Positions 58,855 through 64,000 of a DNA stretch of 64,000 nt are shown here, piece after piece (the first letter of the stretch is position 1; every line of letters begins with the position of its first letter). A program made the translations under genes and the position numbers. A model generated the notes under the pieces. The model made no database searches, had not been told where the DNA came from, and saw only the letters and a program-made list of their open reading frames with translations. The stretch comes from Actinomycetota bacterium (GTDB lineage: Bacteria > Actinomycetota > Coriobacteriia > Anaerosomatales > Anaerosomataceae), in the NCBI GenBank assembly GCA_009668945.1, contig SBEH01000003.1, positions 62,001 to 126,000 on the forward strand. The letters are read 5' to 3'.

Positions 58855-58894
58855 CGGTTCCGCGGCGTGCTTGCACACGCGCCCTGGCGTTTTC

Positions 58895-58923
58895 TTGTTG
58901 CACCACTGACGTTGTTGTATAGT
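58895..58923 (+). promoter_or_regulatory. Promoter of the atp operon
   Basis: TTGTTG (58895-58900) and TATAGT (58918-58923) are 17 bases apart. A leader of roughly 100 bases follows before the first atp gene. This is the clearest promoter in the window by both boxes. Confidence 0.7.
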
Positions 58924-59033
58924 GAGCACGCTTTTCGGCAGGCCACCCCCCGGGGCCTCATGCGGACCTTCGAGTCTCGTGCGCTACTCCGGCGTACACG
59001 CGGACGTCTGCCTTCCCCGGCCTGTGGCTGCAG

Positions 59034-59390
59034 GTGGGGTCGAGGGACTCGTTCGAAGGGACATGCGCGATTCCGGTTGTAGCTTCCCTGTTCGGCCATC
59101 CTCTGGTCGCCGCGGCACTCGGCGTGCTGCTCGGCGGCCTCCTCACGTTCGTCTCGCGCCGGTCGAGTGAGCTGGTCACTCCCTATGACCCCTTCCGGGG
59201 CATGGTGAAGTACGGCGCCCTCATGCTCGCGCGCATGTCCTTCGCGATCGTAGCCCTCGCGCTGTACTTCATCGTGGCGCGTGACGGGATCGCCCCGTTC
59301 GGCGTCGCGCTCGGCGTTTCGTTCGTAGCCGGTCTCCTCATCGAGGCCGTGAGAGCGTCCTGTCCGCACATCTCTCGCACGTCCGCCTGA
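59034..59390 (+). CDS. ATP synthase subunit I-like membrane protein
   Basis: The product of up to 118 residues has four hydrophobic helices and ATP-synthase-I-like composition (GGLLTFVSRRSSELVTPYDPFRGMVKYGALMLARMS). AtpI helps assemble the c ring in other bacteria. The GTG at 59034 has only a weak ribosome site, but it is the only ordinary start before the first helix. It lies at the head of the operon, 17 bases before atpB. Confidence 0.65.
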   Translation: MGSRDSFEGTCAIPVVASLFGHPLVAAALGVLLGGLLTFVSRRSSELVTPYDPFRGMVKYGALMLARMSFAIVALALYFIVARDGIAPFGVALGVSFVAGLLIEAVRASCPHISRTSA

Positions 59391-59407
59391 GGAGGGAGAT
59401 CGCAACC

Positions 59408-60211
59408 GTGTCAGCACCCGTCGTCACAGCCGCCGAAGCGGTGGAGGCAAGTCCGATGACCGAGAAGATCGCCGAGCTCTTGCACGAGCTGTCGGTCCGC
59501 CCGTTCTCGGAGCACGCCGCATTCAGCCTCACGAACTACACGTTCTGGCTGATCATCGCGGTCGTCCTGCTCCTGGTCTTCGTCGTCGTAGCGTCGCGCA
59601 AGGCCAGGCTCGTGCCGAGCGGCGTGGGGAACATCGCCGAGGCTGCCGTCGACTTCGTACGCAACGGCGTCTGCGTCGACATCATGGGGCCGGAGGGCAA
59701 GAAGTGCTTCCCGTTCATCGGGACGATGTTCTTCTTCGTGCTGTTCAACAACTTGCTCGGCAACATCCCGCCGGCGCTTCCCGGCACGGGGACGGTCGGT
59801 ACCACCTTCACGTGGGCGATAGTCGTGTTCCTCGTCTACAACGGCATCGGCATCAAGAAGATCGGGTTCTTCCGCTACATCAAGGCGCTCGTCCCCTCGG
59901 GCACGCCGGTCTTCCTTGCGCCGCTGATCTTCGTGATCGAGCTCATCTCGCACTTCTTGCGCCCGTTCACGCTGGGCGTCCGACTCTTCGCCAACATGTA
60001 CGCGGGCCACATCATGCTGGGCGTGTTCACGGTGTTCATGGCGCTTGCACTCGAGCACTTCACCGCCACCAGCGCCATCGTCCTGCCGCTCTCGTTCCTG
60101 ATGAGCGTGATCCTACGCGCGTTCGAGGTCTTCGTGGCCGTTCTGCAGGCGTACATCTTCACGATCCTGACGGCGGTCTACATCAACGGCGCGATTCACG
60201 CCGAGCACTAG
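59408..60211 (+). CDS. atpB: ATP synthase Fo subunit a
   Basis: The 267-residue subunit a has the essential Arg in LGVRLFANMYAGH (about residue 190), the FNNLLGNIP segment and the C-terminal FEVFVAVLQAYIFTILTAVYI. It forms the proton half-channels against the c ring. GTG start with GGAGGGAG upstream. Confidence 0.95.
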   Translation: MSAPVVTAAEAVEASPMTEKIAELLHELSVRPFSEHAAFSLTNYTFWLIIAVVLLLVFVVVASRKARLVPSGVGNIAEAAVDFVRNGVCVDIMGPEGKKCFPFIGTMFFFVLFNNLLGNIPPALPGTGTVGTTFTWAIVVFLVYNGIGIKKIGFFRYIKALVPSGTPVFLAPLIFVIELISHFLRPFTLGVRLFANMYAGHIMLGVFTVFMALALEHFTATSAIVLPLSFLMSVILRAFEVFVAVLQAYIFTILTAVYINGAIHAEH

Positions 60212-60304
60212 GTTTCGCTCGTCGTGCGAAGCGCGCGACGTGTTGGATACGGGAACAGTCATCCGCCGACGGATGCGGCGGGTGGGGAACAGAAGGAGGA
60301 AGTT

Positions 60305-60514
60305 ATGCAATCTTTGGGTGCTGCGCTCGCGTTCGGTCTCGGAGGTATCGGTGCCGCCATCGGTCTGTCGATCGTCGGCGCCAAGACCATCGAGTCGATG
60401 GCCCGCCAGCCCGAGATGGCCGGTCGCCTGCAGACCACCATGTTCATCGCCCTCGGCATGATCGAGGCCATCGGCCTCCTCGGATTCGTCCTCGCCTTCG
60501 TTCTGAACGCCTAG
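60305..60514 (+). CDS. atpE: ATP synthase Fo subunit c
   Basis: The 69-residue, two-helix hairpin has the ARQP loop (33-36) and the ion-carrying Glu54 in GMIEAIGLLG. Sodium-type c subunits have Gln in helix 1 and Ser/Thr after the Glu; here those places hold Leu21 and Ala55, so protons are the expected ion. GGAGGAAG precedes the ATG at 60305. Confidence 0.95.
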   Translation: MQSLGAALAFGLGGIGAAIGLSIVGAKTIESMARQPEMAGRLQTTMFIALGMIEAIGLLGFVLAFVLNA

Positions 60515-60545
60515 TAGACGCCTACCAAGCGGGAGGAGCGACAGC

Positions 60546-61046
60546 GTGGAACTCATCATTCCGAACACCACAGAGATGTGGGTCAACGTTGTCGCGTTCG
60601 CCGTTCTGTTCATCGTGATGTGGAAGTTCGCCTTCCCGCCGATCACGAAGATGCTGGACGAGCGCGCCAACAAGATCCGCGAGTCCCTGGAGCGGGCCGA
60701 AGAGACCCGCGTCGAGGCCGAGCGGCTGCTCGAGGAGTACAAAGTCCAGATGGCCGAGGCGCGCGCCGAGGCCACCCAGGTCATAGAGCAGGGCCGCAAG
60801 GTGGCCGAGTCTATGAAGACCGAGATCCTGGCCAAGGCCAAGGAAGAAGCCGAGGCCGAGAAGGCCAAGGCTATCGAGGCCATACAGGCCGAGAAGGCCG
60901 CGGCGATGGCGGAGATCAAGGGCGAGGTCGCCGATCTCTCGGTGGCCGTAGCCGGCAAGATCATCGGCTCCAGCCTCTCCAAGAAGGACCACGAGGCGCT
61001 CATCGACAAGTACCTCGCCGAAGTGGGGAGCCTGAATGAGAACTAG
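60546..61046 (+). CDS. atpF: ATP synthase Fo subunit b
   Basis: The 166-residue protein has one N-terminal membrane helix (VNVVAFAVLFIVMWKFAFPPI) and a long charged coiled coil, the peripheral stalk. It overlaps atpH by 11 bases. GTG start. Confidence 0.93.
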   Translation: MELIIPNTTEMWVNVVAFAVLFIVMWKFAFPPITKMLDERANKIRESLERAEETRVEAERLLEEYKVQMAEARAEATQVIEQGRKVAESMKTEILAKAKEEAEAEKAKAIEAIQAEKAAAMAEIKGEVADLSVAVAGKIIGSSLSKKDHEALIDKYLAEVGSLNEN

Positions 61047-61593
61047 CGAGACGATCGAGACCCTCGCACGGGTCCTCTTCGAGCTCGCGACGCTCGCCGA
61101 TGTCGTCGACGCCGTCGACGGCGACCTCGCATCGGTGGCCAAGGCCGTTCGCGGCCACGTCGACCTGCACCAGGCGCTCAACGATACGAGCCTGCCCGCG
61201 GAGAAGAAGCGCGACATCATGCGCGGCATCTTCGGCGAGTCGGTCACGCCGGAAGCGCTCTCGATCGTGACGCTCATGGTCGAGCGCGGTCAGACCGACG
61301 CCATCGGCGACCTCGCGCGTCTGTTCAGCGAGACCGCCGAGGCGCAGCGCGGGATCGTGGTCGCCGAAGTCACCACGGCCATCGAGCTCGACGAGCCCAT
61401 GCGGGCGAAGCTCATCAAGCAGCTCACCGACGCCACCGGGCGCCCCGTCACCCTCCGCGAGCGGGTGGACGGCTCGATCCTCGGCGGCATCCGCATCAGT
61501 ATTGCCGGCCGCGTTCTCGACGGGACCGTGACGTCCCAGCTCGACGGCGTGCGCCAGGCGCTTGTGACCGCACGTCAGGGAGGTGAGGCGTAA
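61036..61593 (+). CDS. atpH: ATP synthase F1 subunit delta
   Basis: The 185-residue protein joins the peripheral stalk to F1. It has the usual ending with RVDGSILGGIRISIAGRVLDGTVTSQLDGV. The ATG lies inside the end of atpF and its stop abuts the atpA GTG. Confidence 0.93.
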   Translation: MRTSETIETLARVLFELATLADVVDAVDGDLASVAKAVRGHVDLHQALNDTSLPAEKKRDIMRGIFGESVTPEALSIVTLMVERGQTDAIGDLARLFSETAEAQRGIVVAEVTTAIELDEPMRAKLIKQLTDATGRPVTLRERVDGSILGGIRISIAGRVLDGTVTSQLDGVRQALVTARQGGEA

Positions 61594-63159
61594 GTGGCGG
61601 AGATCACCGCTAGTGCGATCGGCGACGTGCTGCGAGCGCAGCTCGAGTCGTACAAGGCCTCCGTTGACGTACGGGAGGTCGGCACCGTCATCCAGATCGG
61701 TGACGGTATCGCCCGCGTCGAGGGCCTGAAGGGCGCCATGGCAGGCGAGCTCCTCGAGTTCGTAGGCCAGGGTGGCGAGATCGTCTACGGCATGGCCTTG
61801 AACCTCGACGAGAACGAGGTCGGCGCTGTGCTGATGGGCGAGACCTCGCTCATCAAGGAGAACGACAGCGTTCGCACATCCGGCCGTGTTGCGGAGGTGC
61901 CTTCGGGCCCCGGGCTGCTCGGCCGCGTCGTGAGTCCGCTCGGCCAGCCGATCGACGGCAAGGGTCCTATCGCCGCCGAGGGCTACCGCCCGGTGGAGTT
62001 CCGTGCCCCCGGCGTCATCGAACGCAAAGGCGTCCACGAGCCGGTTCAGACCGGCATCATGGCCATCGACTCGATGATCCCGGTCGGCCGCGGCCAGCGC
62101 GAACTGATCATCGGCGACCGCCAGACTGGCAAGACCGCAGTGGCGATCGACGCGATCATCAACCAGAAGGGCAAGGACCTCATCTGCGTGTACGTGGCGA
62201 TCGGCCAGAAGGCCTCAACCGTGGCGGGTGTGGTCGAGACCCTTGAGGCGCACGGCGCGATGGAGTACACGATCGTCGTGGCGGCCAATGCTTCCGATCC
62301 CGCCCCGCTGCAGTACCTCGCCCCCATGGGCGGCTGCGCGATGGGTGAGTACTTCATGTACACAGGCGCCGACGGCAAGCCTGCCTCGGCGGACAACCCG
62401 GGCCGTCACGTGCTCTGCATCTACGACGACCTCTCCAAGCAGGCCGTCGCGTACCGCCAGATGTCGCTCACGCTTCGCCGCCCGCCGGGTCGCGAGGCGT
62501 ACCCTGGCGACGTCTTCTACCTGCACAGCCGCCTGCTGGAGCGTGCCGTGAAGCTCTCCGACGCAAACGGAGCGGGGTCGCTCACCGCACTTCCCGTGAT
62601 CGAGACGCAGGCCGGCGACGTGTCGGCGTACATCCCGACGAACGTCATCTCCATCACAGACGGCCAGATCTTCCTGCAGTCGGACCTGTTCTTCCAGGGC
62701 GTCCGCCCCGCCATCAACGTGGGCATCTCGGTGTCGCGCGTCGGCGGCAACGCGCAGATCAAGGCGATGAAGCAGGTCGCGGGCTCGCTCCGTCTGGACC
62801 TGGCCCGCTACCGCGAACTTGCCGCGTTCGCGCAGTTCGGCAGCGACCTTGACAAGGCGACGCAATCCACGCTCAACCGAGGCGCCCGACTGGTGGAGCT
62901 CCTGAAGCAGGGGCGCTACGTGCCCTACGGGGTGGAGCAGCAGGTCATGGCGATCTTCGCCGGGACCAAGGGCTACATCGACGACCTCCCGGTCGAGAAC
63001 GTCGAGAAGTTCCGCGACGGGCTGCTCGAGTTCCTCGAGAACGCCCACCCGGAGATCGGCCGCGCCATCGTAAGCGAGCTCAAACTCTCGGACGAGACCG
63101 CCGAGGCGCTCGCCAAGGCGATCGAGGAGTACAAGGCCGGCTTCGGGGCAGAGGGATAG
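61594..63159 (+). CDS. atpA: ATP synthase F1 subunit alpha
   Basis: The 521-residue alpha subunit holds the non-catalytic nucleotide site with P-loop GDRQTGKTA (about 172-180), [13 protein letters not shown], and the Arg finger region [13 protein letters not shown]. Full length. GTG start with GGGAGGTGAGG before it. Confidence 0.96.
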   Translation: MAEITASAIGDVLRAQLESYKASVDVREVGTVIQIGDGIARVEGLKGAMAGELLEFVGQGGEIVYGMALNLDENEVGAVLMGETSLIKENDSVRTSGRVAEVPSGPGLLGRVVSPLGQPIDGKGPIAAEGYRPVEFRAPGVIERKGVHEPVQTGIMAIDSMIPVGRGQRELIIGDRQTGKTAVAIDAIINQKGKDLICVYVAIGQKASTVAGVVETLEAHGAMEYTIVVAANASDPAPLQYLAPMGGCAMGEYFMYTGADGKPASADNPGRHVLCIYDDLSKQAVAYRQMSLTLRRPPGREAYPGDVFYLHSRLLERAVKLSDANGAGSLTALPVIETQAGDVSAYIPTNVISITDGQIFLQSDLFFQGVRPAINVGISVSRVGGNAQIKAMKQVAGSLRLDLARYRELAAFAQFGSDLDKATQSTLNRGARLVELLKQGRYVPYGVEQQVMAIFAGTKGYIDDLPVENVEKFRDGLLEFLENAHPEIGRAIVSELKLSDETAEALAKAIEEYKAGFGAEG

Positions 63160-63163
63160 CCGG

Positions 63164-64000
63164 ATGCCGAACCTTCGCGACATCAAGCAGCGGATCGTGA
63201 GCGTGCAGAGCACGCGGCAGATCACGCGCACCATGGAGATGGTCGCGACCGCGAAGATCAAGCGTGCGCAGGAAAAGATCGAGGCCGCTCGCCCGTATGC
63301 GTTCGCGATGATGGAAGTCTTGAGCAACGTTGCGCGCTACGTGCAGAACGCCACGCATCCTCTGCTGGAAGAGCATGCCGAGCGCAGCCGTATCGTCGTC
63401 GTGACCATCACGAGCGATCGCGGCATGTGCGGGGCGTTCAACTCCAACATCCTGCGGATCACCGAGGACCTCATGCGCGGCGAAGCTGCCGCAGGCGTTG
63501 AGGCCGATCTCATTGCGGTGGGCAAGAAGGCGATCGGCTACCTTCGCTATCGTGGGATCGAGCCGATAGCGTCGTACCGTGACATCTCGGACAAGCCGAC
63601 TTTCGCGGATGCGCGTGCGATCGCGACCAGCATCATCGGACGGTACTCGGCGGGCGAGATCGACGCCGCGTACGTCATCTTCAACCGCTTCAAGAACGTG
63701 GCCGAGCAGAAGGCTGAGACCTACCAGCTCTTGCCGATCGAGCACAAGGTCGTCGAGGCCGACACCGAGGAGGCGGTCGGCATGCGTGCCGAGTACCTCT
63801 TCGAGCCCTCGGCCGCCGCCGTGCTCGAGCACCTGCTCCCCACGTACGTCGAGACGCTCGTGTACCGGGCGCTCATGGAGTCGGCCGCATCCGAGCAGGG
63901 TGCGCGCCGCACGGCCATGAAGTCCGCCACGGACAACGCGAGCGAGATGATCACAACCCTGACGCGCAGCTACAACCGCGCGCGGCAGGCAGCCATCACC
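63164..64000 (+). CDS. atpG: ATP synthase F1 subunit gamma (5' part, nearly complete)
   Basis: The visible 279 codons begin MPNLRDIKQRIVSVQSTRQITRTMEMVATAKIKRAQ, the N-terminal coiled-coil helix of gamma, and include TSDRGMCGAFNSN and the C-terminal helix SEQGARRTAMKSATDNASEMI. The frame runs off the right edge with only about ten residues missing. The operon should continue with atpD and atpC. Confidence 0.95.
   Translation, partial: MPNLRDIKQRIVSVQSTRQITRTMEMVATAKIKRAQEKIEAARPYAFAMMEVLSNVARYVQNATHPLLEEHAERSRIVVVTITSDRGMCGAFNSNILRITEDLMRGEAAAGVEADLIAVGKKAIGYLRYRGIEPIASYRDISDKPTFADARAIATSIIGRYSAGEIDAAYVIFNRFKNVAEQKAETYQLLPIEHKVVEADTEEAVGMRAEYLFEPSAAAVLEHLLPTYVETLVYRALMESAASEQGARRTAMKSATDNASEMITTLTRSYNRARQAAIT

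Overview
The window is high-GC, densely packed bacterial chromosome, read almost entirely from the + strand, with many GTG and some TTG starts and many ATGA/GTGA stop-start overlaps. Gene content suggests an anaerobic or facultative actinobacterium of the Coriobacteriia/Anaerosomatales type. The clues are an 11-gene complex I set without NuoEFG, class I two-subunit fumarase, hypAB, ThyX, an argS-lysA / hom-thrB arrangement, a PSP1/RicT protein behind tmk-holB, DUF1385-prfA-prmC-tsaC, and glyA-upp-dCMP deaminase-WecA-like-atp. This placement is an inference from gene content; no 16S rRNA gene is present.

Layout. 1-5.8 kb: end of an amidohydrolase gene, a RseC-like protein, two small membrane-anchored proteins, two divergent STAS anti-sigma antagonists, tatA-tatC, hypA-hypB and an HD protein. 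5.9-15.2 kb: topA, mdh, the two fumarase subunits split by an MFS gene, tmk, holB, a PSP1/RicT protein, tRNA-Thr(CGT). 15.2-23.7 kb: an integrated element of about 8.4 kb in that tRNA gene. It has a tyrosine integrase, Xre and Xis-like regulators, a RepA-like ATPase, scaffold-like, major capsid, minor capsid and small terminase genes. It has no recognisable large terminase, portal, protease or tail genes, so I read it as a candidate phage satellite. 23.8-25.3 kb: a polytopic DUF6056-like protein. 25.3-35.0 kb: nuoABCDHIJKLMN behind a promoter with an embedded palindrome. 35.0-44.6 kb: rlmH, a small His-rich protein, argS, lysA, a membrane protein / TackOD1-degenerate GGDEF / processive GT2 cluster, hom, thrB. 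44.7-48.5 kb: a metallophosphoesterase, then the two enzymes of cyclic 2,3-diphosphoglycerate synthesis (cDPG synthetase and 2-phosphoglycerate kinase), then a transaldolase-type F6P aldolase. 48.5-58.9 kb: rho, a C-terminally extended rpmE, thyX, DUF1385, prfA, prmC, tsaC, rpiB, glyA, upp, dCMP deaminase, a WecA/TagO-type transferase. 58.9-64 kb: atpI-like gene, atpB-E-F-H-A and most of atpG; the operon continues beyond the window.

The host genes form a coherent core: respiratory proton pumping (partial complex I and F1Fo ATP synthase), C4-dicarboxylate interconversion (malate dehydrogenase, fumarase), nucleotide supply (tmk, thyX, dCMP deaminase, upp), translation termination and ribosome maturation, and aspartate-family amino acids. 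The least explained parts are the tRNA-borne element, the cDPG pair, the complex I set without its input module, and the zinc-binding/degenerate GGDEF regulator next to a polysaccharide synthase.
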